Below, piece after piece: positions 17,899-27,009 of a stretch of DNA of 64,000 nt. Made by a program: the position numbers and the translations under genes. Where the stretch lies: positions 124,001 through 188,000 of the forward strand of contig JBDREC010000090.1 in the NCBI GenBank assembly GCA_043820105.1, written 5' to 3'. Origin of the DNA: JBDREC01 sp043820105 [NCBI: Pseudomonadota bacterium]. GTDB lineage: Bacteria > Bdellovibrionota_F > JAHFAK01. The notes under the pieces were generated by a model. It saw nothing but the letters and a program-made list of their open reading frames with translations, searched no databases and had not been told where the DNA came from. Numbering within the stretch: position 1 is the stretch's first letter; every line of letters starts with the position of its first letter.

Positions 17899-19245
17899 AT
17901 GAACTCACCTCAAAATAGCAGAAATATTGCTTTTAAAATCCTAAATGAAATCCTATTTGATTATAAAATCAAGGATAATGTATTATGTGATTTATCCACT
18001 GAGATAGAAAAACTACCAAAACAAGATATTTCATTTTTATATGAACTTGTTCATGGAGTTTTAAGATGGAAGTTAAGACTGGATTTTATGATTTCTCATT
18101 GTATTGAACTTACGAAGATTCAAGCAAAACTTTTAAACATTCTGAGAATTGGTTTTTATCAATTATATTTTATGAATGTTAAAAATCATGCTGCAATTAA
18201 TGAAACAGTTAATCTTCTATCCAATAAAAAGCAAAAGGGTTTTGTTAATGCTATTTTAAGAAAATCACAAAGGTTATGTTTTGATTATAAAAATCTTGGA
18301 GATGAGAGAACATCTGTACTTTTTTCAATGCCCAGGTGGATTGTTGATAAATTAAATTCAGATTTCTCTCATTTGCAAGCTATCAAAATTTTGTCTTATT
18401 TACTTAAAAGACCTAGTCATTCTATGCGCATTGATACAGATTATGAAGTCGAAATAGAAAAGGCTCTGAAAAATGAAGGCATAGAATTTAGCAAATCCGC
18501 GCTGAGTAAAAGTGCTTATTTTATTAATTCTCAGAAGCATCCTTTAATTAAAAAATTTATTGATGATGGTAAAATCTATATTCAAGATATAGGTTCTCAA
18601 ATTGTTGTTGATTGCTTAGATCCAAAAAATGATGATGTCATTTGGGATGTTTTTGCAGGGGTTGGAGGCAAGAGCTTTCATATAAGGCAAAAAGCTTGTA
18701 AAGCAACTATATTGGCTTCTGATAAGGATAAACGAAGGTCTTCTGTGCTTAAGGAATTTGGAAATAATGATAGCGCTTTTCTTGGAGTTAAGGCCGATGT
18801 TTTTAAGTTTGATCCTATGGTAGAATTAAGAGCCTTTAACAAAAAATTTGAAGGTAAAGAAAAGAGAGTTTTTTCAAAAATACTTATTGATGCTCCCTGC
18901 TCTGGAATTGGAACAATCTCAAAAAACCCTGATCTTAAATGGAGAATTAAAAAAGATGATATCTCTGCACTTGCCCAAATTCAACTTAACTCTTTGCTAA
19001 TGGCTTCTAAATATCTAAAACCTGGAGGTCAAATTACTTACTCTTTATGTACTTTTAATTTTGAAGAAACAGATGCAGTTATTAATCAATTTTTGAAACT
19101 AAGACGGGAATTTAACATCAATGACAATTACCCAAAAGCAATGAATGAGTTTAAAACAAATAAAGGATACTTAAGACTTTTTCCTTATCAAACAAAACAA
19201 TCCGGATACTTTATTGCGAATTTATATCTAAGCTCAGGTTTCTAA
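17899..19245 (+). CDS. rsmB: RsmB-like 16S rRNA m5C methyltransferase
   Basis: RsmB methylates C967 of 16S rRNA using SAM. Residues 1-135 form the NusB-like RNA-binding domain (LVHGVLRWKLRLDF, NHAAINETVNLL). The methyltransferase domain has DVFAGVGGKSFHI for SAM binding, DAPCSGIGT with the release Cys, and YSLCTFNFEE with the nucleophilic Cys. At 448 residues it fits the family. There is no clear Shine-Dalgarno sequence; the start lies 12 bases after the transporter stop, so coupling is likely. It converges on the TolC-like gene. Confidence 0.9.
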   Translation: MNSPQNSRNIAFKILNEILFDYKIKDNVLCDLSTEIEKLPKQDISFLYELVHGVLRWKLRLDFMISHCIELTKIQAKLLNILRIGFYQLYFMNVKNHAAINETVNLLSNKKQKGFVNAILRKSQRLCFDYKNLGDERTSVLFSMPRWIVDKLNSDFSHLQAIKILSYLLKRPSHSMRIDTDYEVEIEKALKNEGIEFSKSALSKSAYFINSQKHPLIKKFIDDGKIYIQDIGSQIVVDCLDPKNDDVIWDVFAGVGGKSFHIRQKACKATILASDKDKRRSSVLKEFGNNDSAFLGVKADVFKFDPMVELRAFNKKFEGKEKRVFSKILIDAPCSGIGTISKNPDLKWRIKKDDISALAQIQLNSLLMASKYLKPGGQITYSLCTFNFEETDAVINQFLKLRREFNINDNYPKAMNEFKTNKGYLRLFPYQTKQSGYFIANLYLSSGF

Positions 19246-19249
19246 GATA

Positions 19250-20674
19250 TTATTTTATACTTTTCATTAATTCTTCTTCCATTCCTGAATTTTTATAAAG
19301 CTGAGCAAGTGAATGGTCATAAGCAAATAAGGAAGTATAAAAATCCGTTTTAGCCTTTGAATAAATTAAGTATGCATCTGTTAAATCTTTTGCACTAACG
19401 TCAATAAAGCCAGATTCAAATGCACTCACTGATTGGTATAAAAGAGTTCTGGAATATTTAATAGATTTTTTTGAAATCTCTATTTTATTGATAGCTTCAT
19501 CAGTTTGATTATAAAGTTGAGAGATTAATACATTAATACCCATTTTCGCATATTTTTCTTGCTGAATTACTTTTTCATATTCAATTTTGGCAGCTCTTAC
19601 CTTTTTGTTTGTTTTCCAAAAATTTAAGGCCTGGCTGACCCCAAGGGCGAAACCACCTTCAATCAGATTAAAATCATCTCTAACAAATGGGTTAGTTTGA
19701 TCTTCTCTATTAGGAGCAATTCCAAATTTAAATCCACCTAAAATAAATATATCTGGATAGTAATTAGACTTTTCTCGCTCCCATAAAAGTTTTTTAATTT
19801 CAACTACTGAAGCTAAGGATTTTAAGTCAAAATTATTCTCAGAAGCTGTATTTATAAAAAAGTTTTTAGGTTGTAATATATAAGTTTTGTCTTTAAAATC
19901 TTCAGGGATGATCTTTACTTCAAATTCTGGGGCTATATCTAATAGCAATTTCAAAGCACTAATGGCAATGTCGAGTTCTTTGACTAGTCTGCATTGTTGT
20001 TTATCAACTTCAAGTTTGAATATTTTGAGTTTTTGCATGTCCAGATTTGAAACTTTGCCTTTTCCTGACCTATACATTTCATCAGCTTTTGAATAAGCTC
20101 TATCATAGTTTTCATATGTTTCTTTGACAAGGTCTTCAAACTCATAGGCTGTTTGGATTGCATAAAAAAGTTTCTTAATATTAATGACAGTATTAAGTTT
20201 TTCGCCAACTTCTTGATATTTACTAGCTTTAATGCCTTCTTTTGCTATATCAAATATTTTGCCAATTTTCCCAAAGGTATAAATAGGTTGTAAGGCTTCA
20301 AGCTCAATTCTTTCAAAGAAGCCAAGATTAATTGTTAAATCTTCCCATGAAATACCAGAGTCAGGTGAATATAAAGCATTTCCACGAGCTTGTGGGACTG
20401 GACCTATGTAGTTCCTGATATTTAATACTGGAAAAATAGATGTAGCCTGAGCTTCTTTGAGCTTTTCCCTATAATACTCAGTCGTAAGCTGACTTGCTTT
20501 TATGTTTGGTGCATTATTAAGCCCTTTTATTAAGCAATCTTTTAAAGATAGCTCAATTTTATTTTGTTTGGGTTCTTGATTTGCTTCATTTTTATTTAAG
20601 TCATCCTGACTTTCTGATGCTAAAATAATTGTAAAACAAAAGCAGAAAATGCAAATTTTTATTAGTAAGTTCAT
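19250..20674 (-). CDS. TolC-like outer-membrane efflux protein
   Basis: An outer-membrane channel of type I secretion or RND efflux systems. A signal peptide at residues 1-22 ends in ILASES. The mature part consists of two similar halves of long coiled helices starting with LSLKDCLIKGLNNAPNIKA, as in OEP repeats. The ATG at 20674 is chosen because the 12 codons before it start with TTG and would spoil the signal peptide. No inner-membrane pump or membrane-fusion partner is adjacent. It is divergent from the histidine kinase gene, which may sense the same envelope stress. Confidence 0.82.
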   Translation of the reverse strand: MNLLIKICIFCFCFTIILASESQDDLNKNEANQEPKQNKIELSLKDCLIKGLNNAPNIKASQLTTEYYREKLKEAQATSIFPVLNIRNYIGPVPQARGNALYSPDSGISWEDLTINLGFFERIELEALQPIYTFGKIGKIFDIAKEGIKASKYQEVGEKLNTVINIKKLFYAIQTAYEFEDLVKETYENYDRAYSKADEMYRSGKGKVSNLDMQKLKIFKLEVDKQQCRLVKELDIAISALKLLLDIAPEFEVKIIPEDFKDKTYILQPKNFFINTASENNFDLKSLASVVEIKKLLWEREKSNYYPDIFILGGFKFGIAPNREDQTNPFVRDDFNLIEGGFALGVSQALNFWKTNKKVRAAKIEYEKVIQQEKYAKMGINVLISQLYNQTDEAINKIEISKKSIKYSRTLLYQSVSAFESGFIDVSAKDLTDAYLIYSKAKTDFYTSLFAYDHSLAQLYKNSGMEEELMKSIK

Positions 20675-20718
20675 TTTTTTATTTGATAAAATATATATAA
20701 AAATAATCAATATTTGAA

Positions 20719-20746
20719 TTGCCTAATAGATTGAAATAATTATAAT
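20719..20746 (+). promoter_or_regulatory. Sigma-70 promoter giving a nearly leaderless histidine kinase mRNA
   Basis: TTGCCT at 20719-20724, a 16-bp spacer and a perfect TATAAT at 20741-20746. The ATG of the kinase gene starts seven bases after the -10, where transcription would normally start. With no Shine-Dalgarno sequence in the gap, a leaderless message is likely. Confidence 0.5.
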
Positions 20747-20752
20747 GTCAAT

Positions 20753-22309
20753 ATGTTAAATAAACTTTCAATTAGACAAAAGGTCATTACAGGACTTATA
20801 ATATTATTTATAATTTTTATAGTGGTTTTTATTATTAGTATTGTAAAAATTAATAGTACTAATAGTAAATTAAAAATTATAGAGCTTTTTTATTTTGACT
20901 TGTACAAGACATCTACACAGCTTGATTTATATGTTAATGAAAGCAATAAAAGAATCGAAAAAGTACTTGATGATCTAAATCAGACTCAGGAAAATAATTT
21001 ATTAACTATTCCACCTCTTTCTACTATTCCTTCTAAAAGTGCTGCATATATTCAAAATCTGAAAATGGCTCTATCCAAAATAAAAGCCGAGTATCCAAGG
21101 GTAGGGGATCTTTATGATATCGATAAATTGAATAGCATAATAAGCCGAATTGATGACCTTAATAATAAAATTCGACTAGAAGCTACAATTATCCTTAAAG
21201 AATATTCAATGCAGAACATTGAGCAAATAAAAAACAAATATATTTCCTTTCAATCTATCTCAAAAAGGATGGTTTTTACAATTAATCATTTGAATCTGGA
21301 ACTAGATAGACAATTATCAATTTCATTAAACATAATTAGGTTGCTGATTCAAAGTAGTATGTCCTTGTTTTTAGTTCTTTCTGGTATTATTTTTGTGTTT
21401 GGTGTTTTTGCCACTTATGTATTTTTAAATGCTTTATCGCCACTTTCGAAATTGACAATAATGGCTAAAAAATTTGCAGGAGATAATAAAAATATTTATG
21501 ATTTTGATCTAACAGAGGAAATTAAGCGAAAAGATGAAATTGGCCTCTTAGCTGGTTCATTCAATGAGATGATGAATTCAATTATGCAAAGAGATGCTAA
21601 AATTATCATGCAAAATAGTATGCTTCTTGATTCCGAAAAACTCGCTACTGTTGGTAGAATTTCTTCAAAAATCACACATGAAATTAGGAATCCTTTAAAC
21701 TCAATTGGTTTAAATCTTGAGCTCATTACTGATCGATTTTCTGAACTTTCTGACATAAAACAAGAAGACAGAGAAATTCTAAAATCAATTAATAGGGAAG
21801 TTGAAAGAATTACAAATATTTCAGAGGAATATTTGAGTTATTCTCGTTTATTAAAATATGAATATGCTGAACATGATATAAATCATATTGTTAAAGACAT
21901 AGAACGGCTTTATAAAGCTGAGCTAGCTCTTTCTGGTGCTAATATAAATCTGAATTTGAATGCAGAGAAAATCGTTGTAAATGTTGATGAAAATAAAATT
22001 CGCCAAGCCATTCTAAATTTATTAAGAAATTCCCAGGAAGCATTATCTAAAAATAAAATAGATCCTTTAATTGAAATTACTACCTTGCTTGAAAATGACT
22101 ATTGTTATATTGAGGTAGCTGATAATGGTAAAGGAATCTCAGAGAATGAGCAACATATGATTTTTAACCTTTTTTATACATCTAAAGAAGGTGGCACAGG
22201 TCTGGGTTTAGCCATTACAAAACAAATAATAGAAGATCATTCTGGTAAAATAGAACTTGAGAGTTTTGAAAATATTGGTACAAAGTTTAAGATATGGTTG
22301 CCTTTGTGA
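20753..22309 (+). CDS. Membrane sensor histidine kinase (HAMP-HisKA-HATPase)
   Basis: An inner-membrane two-component sensor, 518 residues. The first membrane segment is at about 13-32, an extracytoplasmic sensor of about 160 residues follows, and the second segment is near 198-222. HAMP and then the phosphoacceptor box SSKITHEIRNPLNS (His near 308) come next. The ATPase domain has NLLRNSQEAL, VADNGKGIS and GGTGLGLAI. The HEIRNP type is common in NtrB-like kinases, whose partners are often sigma-54 activators; no response regulator is adjacent. It heads a run with the LPP20 lipoprotein, PPC protein, mrdA and rodA. Confidence 0.92.
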   Translation: MLNKLSIRQKVITGLIILFIIFIVVFIISIVKINSTNSKLKIIELFYFDLYKTSTQLDLYVNESNKRIEKVLDDLNQTQENNLLTIPPLSTIPSKSAAYIQNLKMALSKIKAEYPRVGDLYDIDKLNSIISRIDDLNNKIRLEATIILKEYSMQNIEQIKNKYISFQSISKRMVFTINHLNLELDRQLSISLNIIRLLIQSSMSLFLVLSGIIFVFGVFATYVFLNALSPLSKLTIMAKKFAGDNKNIYDFDLTEEIKRKDEIGLLAGSFNEMMNSIMQRDAKIIMQNSMLLDSEKLATVGRISSKITHEIRNPLNSIGLNLELITDRFSELSDIKQEDREILKSINREVERITNISEEYLSYSRLLKYEYAEHDINHIVKDIERLYKAELALSGANINLNLNAEKIVVNVDENKIRQAILNLLRNSQEALSKNKIDPLIEITTLLENDYCYIEVADNGKGISENEQHMIFNLFYTSKEGGTGLGLAITKQIIEDHSGKIELESFENIGTKFKIWLPL

Positions 22310-22350
22310 AACAAGGGAACAAGAGCGCAAGGGAACAAGGGAACAAGGAG
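22309..22350. repeat. Octad-type array, unit GGGAACAA
   Basis: Four to five units of GGGAACAA/GAGCGCAA start at the histidine kinase stop codon and end in the AAGGAG Shine-Dalgarno sequence of the lipoprotein gene. The same unit recurs at 29429 and, inverted, at 52327. Confidence 0.75.
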
Positions 22351-22357
22351 ATTATTT

Positions 22358-23371
22358 ATGAGAGTTTTTTTTACTATTTTGCTTTCTTTTATATTTGTAT
22401 CTTGTGTTTTACATAAATCTACCGCGTGGATAGATGGTAAAGATTCTGAATATTCTGAAGTAAGATATTTTACGGCAGTTGGAATGGGGGAAGATCGGCA
22501 AGTAGCTGAAGATGATGCGCTAGCTGGAATTGCTAAAGTTTTCAAAGCCAAGGTTGAGTCTTTAAGTAAAGACTATATTCAGTCTTTAACTATTATGACT
22601 GAAAATAATCATAGTGCAAATTCGCAAGAAGTTTTTGAGCAAATAACAAAAGTGAGCACAGATAGAGTAATAAAAGGTGTTACGATATCAAAAGTTACAA
22701 AAAAAGATAATACTTATTATGCCTTGGCTGTTCTTGATAGAATTGCAGCAAAAAATAGGCTGCTTGAGACTATGATGGAAATAGATGAGGAAATAAGTCT
22801 ATCGATGAAAGAGCTTGATTCTACAAATAATAAGATTATAAAAATTAGGAAATTAAATCTGGCACAAGTCAGTTTGATTAAAAGAGAGGCTATTAACCAA
22901 GACTTTAGAATTTTATCAGGTTCAGGGCAAGGATATGATCCTAAATACAAAATAGCTGATATTAACAATTTGCTTGAAAAACTTTTATACAATGAGCTTA
23001 TTATCAAAGTAAAGATTAGTGGTGATGAGGCCTCGAGGGTTGAAAATACTGTTTTAGAAGCCTTGGCTAAAAATAAATTTACTGTTAAAAAAGCTAGTTT
23101 TAATAAATCTGCAGACTTGTTGATTGAAGGGAATATTACTCTTTCGAGTCTAGATCATCCTAATAAAGAATGGTTTTGGTATAAATATAATGTTAATATT
23201 AATATCATTGACCTAAAAGAAAAACAAACTATAGCTACTCTATCAAATTTAAATGGTAAAGAAGCTCAGCTAACCTTGGATGCAGCAAGAATTAAAGCAA
23301 TTAATACAATGGAAAAAAGAATTATGAACGAACTGGAAAATAAAATATCTGAATATGTTTTTGGAAAGTGA
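22358..23371 (+). CDS. LPP20-family lipoprotein
   Basis: A 337-residue predicted lipoprotein. The signal peptide ends in the lipobox FVSC with Cys17. The region after it (YFTAVGMGEDRQVAEDDALAGIAKVF) matches the LPP20 family pattern in which a conserved Ala-rich helix follows a GxG turn. A second domain after residue 200 (ELIIKVKISGDEAS, ADLLIEGNI) looks like a repeat of the same alpha/beta type. The location is probably the periplasmic face of the outer membrane. Function is not established; its place just before the PBP2/RodA genes suggests an envelope role. Confidence 0.8.
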   Translation: MRVFFTILLSFIFVSCVLHKSTAWIDGKDSEYSEVRYFTAVGMGEDRQVAEDDALAGIAKVFKAKVESLSKDYIQSLTIMTENNHSANSQEVFEQITKVSTDRVIKGVTISKVTKKDNTYYALAVLDRIAAKNRLLETMMEIDEEISLSMKELDSTNNKIIKIRKLNLAQVSLIKREAINQDFRILSGSGQGYDPKYKIADINNLLEKLLYNELIIKVKISGDEASRVENTVLEALAKNKFTVKKASFNKSADLLIEGNITLSSLDHPNKEWFWYKYNVNINIIDLKEKQTIATLSNLNGKEAQLTLDAARIKAINTMEKRIMNELENKISEYVFGK

Positions 23372-23380
23372 GATAAGAAA

Positions 23381-23818
23381 ATGATTATTAAGGAAGCTAA
23401 TAATACTCGTATTTTTATTGGAAGACTTGGTTTTGCAAAAGATGTAATTGAAGAATTTATAAGGCTTTCTAAAGAAAATGATATACAAGCGGCTTGGCTT
23501 CAAGGGATAGGTGCCTTAACTATGGCCTCTGTTACTGAGTATGATCCTTTCGCAGCTGCCTATAAAGAACCAATTGTTTTTAATAAAACGATTGAAATTA
23601 TTAGCCTAAAGGGAAATATTTCAATCTTAGATGGTGAACCCTTTGTTCATATTCATCTTCATGGATCTTATTTTGGAGATGATAATAAAATTGAGCTTGT
23701 TTCTGGCCATTTAGTAAAAAGTGAAATCTTTGCAACAGAATTTAAAATAGAAGTTTTTGATGATGTTGAGCTTACCAGGTCCTTTGATTCAGAGACAGGT
23801 TTAAATTTGTGGAAGTGA
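23381..23818 (+). CDS. PPC/DUF296 domain protein
   Basis: A 145-residue single-domain protein of the PPC (plant and prokaryote conserved) type. Motifs: AWLQGIGALTMASVTEYDP and EPFVHIHLHGSYF, where the HIHLH cluster binds metal in solved members, then VSGHLVKSEIFATEFKIEVF. Plant relatives carry AT-hooks; this one does not. Biochemical role unknown. It is tightly packed between the lipoprotein and mrdA, so it is co-transcribed with the elongation machinery. Confidence 0.85.
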   Translation: MIIKEANNTRIFIGRLGFAKDVIEEFIRLSKENDIQAAWLQGIGALTMASVTEYDPFAAAYKEPIVFNKTIEIISLKGNISILDGEPFVHIHLHGSYFGDDNKIELVSGHLVKSEIFATEFKIEVFDDVELTRSFDSETGLNLWK

Positions 23819-23825
23819 ATTATTA

Positions 23826-25709
23826 ATGTTAGATTTTTCAATTAATAAAAATTACCAAATTCGAAAAAATGCTTCAATTATAATAATTCTAATCCTTTTT
23901 CTAATATTACTTTTTAGGCTATTCTTTTTTCAGATACTAAAAGGGGATGTTTATAAGTCATATTCTGACAGTAATAGAATATTCAAAGAAAACATTCCAG
24001 GCCCAAGAGGTATTATATATGATCGCAACACAAAGGTTATTGTTGGAAATCGCTCCTCCTTCGATTTAACGCTTACTAGGGCCTATACTAAGAAACTAGA
24101 TGAAACTTTAACATATTTAGAAGATTTAATTAATGATAAAGTTGATTTTCAGATTGATAGAATAAAGGAAAAAATTAAAAGATCTTCATATTATAGACCT
24201 GTCACCATATTAAAGGATATTCCTTGGGATGTGCTTGCTATTATTGAGTCCCAGAAATATCAAAGTATTTTAGATGGATTAAATATTAAATCTTCTGTGG
24301 CTAGAGATTATAAATATGATGAAATTGGGGCTCATTTACTCGGGTATTTAGGTGAAGTTACAAAAGAAAACCTTAATATGTTTAATAAAGAAGATTCAGA
24401 GTACCAATATATTCCAGGTCAATTTATTGGCAAATTTGGATTAGAGCGAAAGTTTGAGCCATATTTGAGAGGTCAATATGGTGTTAGACCTTCAGAGGTA
24501 GACGCTCATGGAAGAATTCAACCTGTTAGTGAGTACAATAGGCTGATAACAAGAAAATTATATAATGCCCCTGTAAAAGGAATGAATCTAACAACAACTA
24601 TTGACATTGATCTGCAGTTAGCTGCGTATGAAGCTTTTGAAGAAGGGGAATCAGGCTCTATTGTAGCTCTTGATACCAAAACTGGCGAAATATTAGCCAT
24701 GGTTTCATATCCATCTTTTAATCCTAAAGAATTTTCTAGAGGAATAAATCATGAACAGTGGAAGGATTTAAACAGTGATCCACTGCTGCCCCTAATTGAT
24801 AAGACAGTTAGAGGTTTATATCCCCCAGGATCAACTTTTAAAATGATTGTAGCTTTAGCTGCTTTACAAGAAGGTATTATTGATTCAAAAACAAAATTTT
24901 ATTGTCCTGGGCATTTAAGGTATGGAGGTAGAGATTATAGGTGTTGGAAAAAAGGTGGACATGGTAAAGTTGGTGTTGTTGAAGCCATTCAAAAGTCATG
25001 TGATGTTTTTTTCTATAACTTAGCTACAAAGTTGGGAGTTGATACTATTGCTAAATATGCCAATCATTTTGGTCTGGGAAGTCGTACTGGTATTAATTTG
25101 AATTTTGAAAAAGCTGGTTTTATTCCAACATCCGAATGGAAAAAAGCAACATACAAAGAAAAATGGTATGGAGGTGAAACCCTATCACTGGCTATTGGAC
25201 AGGGCTACACCTTGACAACAACTTTACAATTGGCGTTAATGGCAGCAATAATTGCAAATAATGGAAAGAAGATTAAGCCAAGTTTATTCAAAAATTTAGA
25301 TTCCAATTTATCGAGCATACAACTTGATAGTCATGCCCAAAATCTAGATCAGGAAAATATTAGTATTGACCAGGAAAATATGGTGCTTATTAAAGAAGGA
25401 ATGTTTAATGTGGTTAATAAACAGTATGGTACTGCCTATTGGTATGGTAGATCAAAAAAATACCACATATCAGGTAAAACTGGTACTGCTCAAGTTGTTT
25501 CTATGAAAGTATATGACAAGAAAGAATCGATGGAGAATAATTGGCTATACGAGGATCATGCATTATTTGTTTCTTTTGCTCCTAGTGATGATCCCAAAAT
25601 ATCTGTTAGTGTTATTGTTGAACATGGTGGCCATGGTAGTAGTTCAGCAGCTCCAAAAGCAAAGAAAGTTATTGAATTTTATTTGGATAAATTAAATGCT
25701 TCAATTTAA
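23826..25709 (+). CDS. mrdA: Penicillin-binding protein 2, elongasome transpeptidase
   Basis: The class B PBP that cross-links peptidoglycan with RodA during elongation. Membrane anchor at about 17-37; pedestal with GPRGIIYDRN; transpeptidase domain with SxxK in YPPGSTFKM (Ser near 336), SCDVFFYN as the SxN-equivalent motif with Asp in place of Asn, and SGKTGTAQV near 550. At 627 residues it has typical length. The coding end overlaps rodA by 14 bases, so the two are translationally coupled. Confidence 0.96.
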   Translation: MLDFSINKNYQIRKNASIIIILILFLILLFRLFFFQILKGDVYKSYSDSNRIFKENIPGPRGIIYDRNTKVIVGNRSSFDLTLTRAYTKKLDETLTYLEDLINDKVDFQIDRIKEKIKRSSYYRPVTILKDIPWDVLAIIESQKYQSILDGLNIKSSVARDYKYDEIGAHLLGYLGEVTKENLNMFNKEDSEYQYIPGQFIGKFGLERKFEPYLRGQYGVRPSEVDAHGRIQPVSEYNRLITRKLYNAPVKGMNLTTTIDIDLQLAAYEAFEEGESGSIVALDTKTGEILAMVSYPSFNPKEFSRGINHEQWKDLNSDPLLPLIDKTVRGLYPPGSTFKMIVALAALQEGIIDSKTKFYCPGHLRYGGRDYRCWKKGGHGKVGVVEAIQKSCDVFFYNLATKLGVDTIAKYANHFGLGSRTGINLNFEKAGFIPTSEWKKATYKEKWYGGETLSLAIGQGYTLTTTLQLALMAAIIANNGKKIKPSLFKNLDSNLSSIQLDSHAQNLDQENISIDQENMVLIKEGMFNVVNKQYGTAYWYGRSKKYHISGKTGTAQVVSMKVYDKKESMENNWLYEDHALFVSFAPSDDPKISVSVIVEHGGHGSSSAAPKAKKVIEFYLDKLNASI

Positions 25710-26808
25710 AAACAAAAAATTTGACCAAATGGATATGGGCACCTTTTTTATTATGCTATCTTTAATTGGTCTAGGTCTTCTTAATTTATATAGCGCTACT
25801 TTTATTAGCGGAAAAGGTTCTGTATCATCCATTTTTATTTCACAAACAATGTGGGTATTATTAGGGTTTTTGGCAATGGTATTAGCCATTGTTATTGATT
25901 ATAAATATCTAGATAAGCTGGCTTGGGTTTTATATGGTTTAATATGCTTAGCATTAATTTATGTTTTAGTGGCTGAAAGGTCTATCGCAGGATCAAAAAG
26001 GTGGATTGACTTAGGTTTTTTTAGATTTCAACCATCTGAGGTAACAAAGCTTGTAATGATAATAGTTTTAGCTAAATATTTTTCTTCTATTTCCAAGGCT
26101 TCAGATTATGTGCTAAAGGATCTATTAGTCCCTCTTTTAATAATTGCCTTTCCATCCTTATTAATTTTAAAAGAACCCGACCTGGGAACTTGTATTGTTA
26201 TTATTCTAGTTTCCTTTTCTATTATTTTTCATATTGGTTTAAACTATAAATCCCTGCTTAAAATAATTATTTCTACTCTGGTTGCTATTCCAATTATGTG
26301 GTTTTTTGTTTTAAAGGAATATCAAAAGGACAGGATTAGAGTTTTTCTCGATCCTGCTAAAGATCCACTTGGTGATGCCTGGCATATTACACAGTCTATT
26401 ATTGCTGTTGGTTCAGGTATGCTTTTTGGAAAGGGATTTATGTCAGGGACTCAAAATAGGCTTGAATTTGTCCCAAAACAGCATACAGATTTTATTTTTT
26501 CAGTTTGTGCTGAAGAATGGGGTTTTTTGGGTTGTTTTATTGTTTTAGCACTTTTCTTTTTTCTTATTGCACGTGGCATAGCAATTTCCTCAAAACTCAA
26601 AGATCGTTTTGCAGCCATATTAACAGCTGGAGTTGTTTTTATGCTTTTTTGGCATACTTTCATAAACATTGGTATGGAGCTTGATATTTTACCTGTAGTT
26701 GGAATTCCATTGCCATTTATGAGTTATGGTGGTTCAGCAATGGTTATGAATATGATCTGTATTGGTTTGATTATAAATGTTCAGCTAAGAAAACACCAAT
26801 TTGCTTAG
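25696..26808 (+). CDS. rodA: Rod-shape glycosyltransferase RodA
   Basis: A SEDS peptidoglycan polymerase working with PBP2. It has 370 residues and about ten membrane segments. Signatures: GSKRWIDLGFFRFQPSEVTKL, LKEPDLGTC with the catalytic-site Asp, and the C-terminal GIPLPFMSYGGSAM. Its start lies inside the mrdA 3' end. It is the last gene of this operon; no U-rich terminator hairpin was seen in the 140 bases downstream. Confidence 0.96.
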   Translation: MLQFKNKKFDQMDMGTFFIMLSLIGLGLLNLYSATFISGKGSVSSIFISQTMWVLLGFLAMVLAIVIDYKYLDKLAWVLYGLICLALIYVLVAERSIAGSKRWIDLGFFRFQPSEVTKLVMIIVLAKYFSSISKASDYVLKDLLVPLLIIAFPSLLILKEPDLGTCIVIILVSFSIIFHIGLNYKSLLKIIISTLVAIPIMWFFVLKEYQKDRIRVFLDPAKDPLGDAWHITQSIIAVGSGMLFGKGFMSGTQNRLEFVPKQHTDFIFSVCAEEWGFLGCFIVLALFFFLIARGIAISSKLKDRFAAILTAGVVFMLFWHTFINIGMELDILPVVGIPLPFMSYGGSAMVMNMICIGLIINVQLRKHQFA

Positions 26809-26946
26809 TTTTGAAAAAAACAAGTGAGGTGGGCATGACACAGCTAGAACCAATTAAACTTACGAAAAACAGCTAAAAAACATTAAAACCAAGTAAAATT
26901 ACTTGCTAATAACCGTAATTTCACGTCTATCCAAAATCCTAATGTG

Positions 26947-26962
26947 TGGCATAATTATTGCA
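26947..26962 (+). promoter_or_regulatory. Sigma-54 (-24/-12) promoter of the 27010 gene
   Basis: TGGCATAATTATTGCA has GG and GC at the invariant spacing and matches TGGCAYrN4TTGCW. The expected start of transcription is about 26973, 37 bases before the chosen ATG. The site overlaps the first codons of a longer reading-frame version of the gene, ruling that start out. An imperfect palindrome AAGTAAAATTACTT lies about 45 bases upstream and could be an activator site. Confidence 0.8.
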
Positions 26963-27009
26963 ATATTTTCAAGGCTAAAGGTAGTAAAATTAATAGGGGT
27001 GCTATTTTT

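Noticed and set aside
26944-27009. 22-codon upstream extension of the exported protein gene at 27010
   Set aside because: Its ATG lies at the sigma-54 -24 element, upstream of the predicted transcription start.
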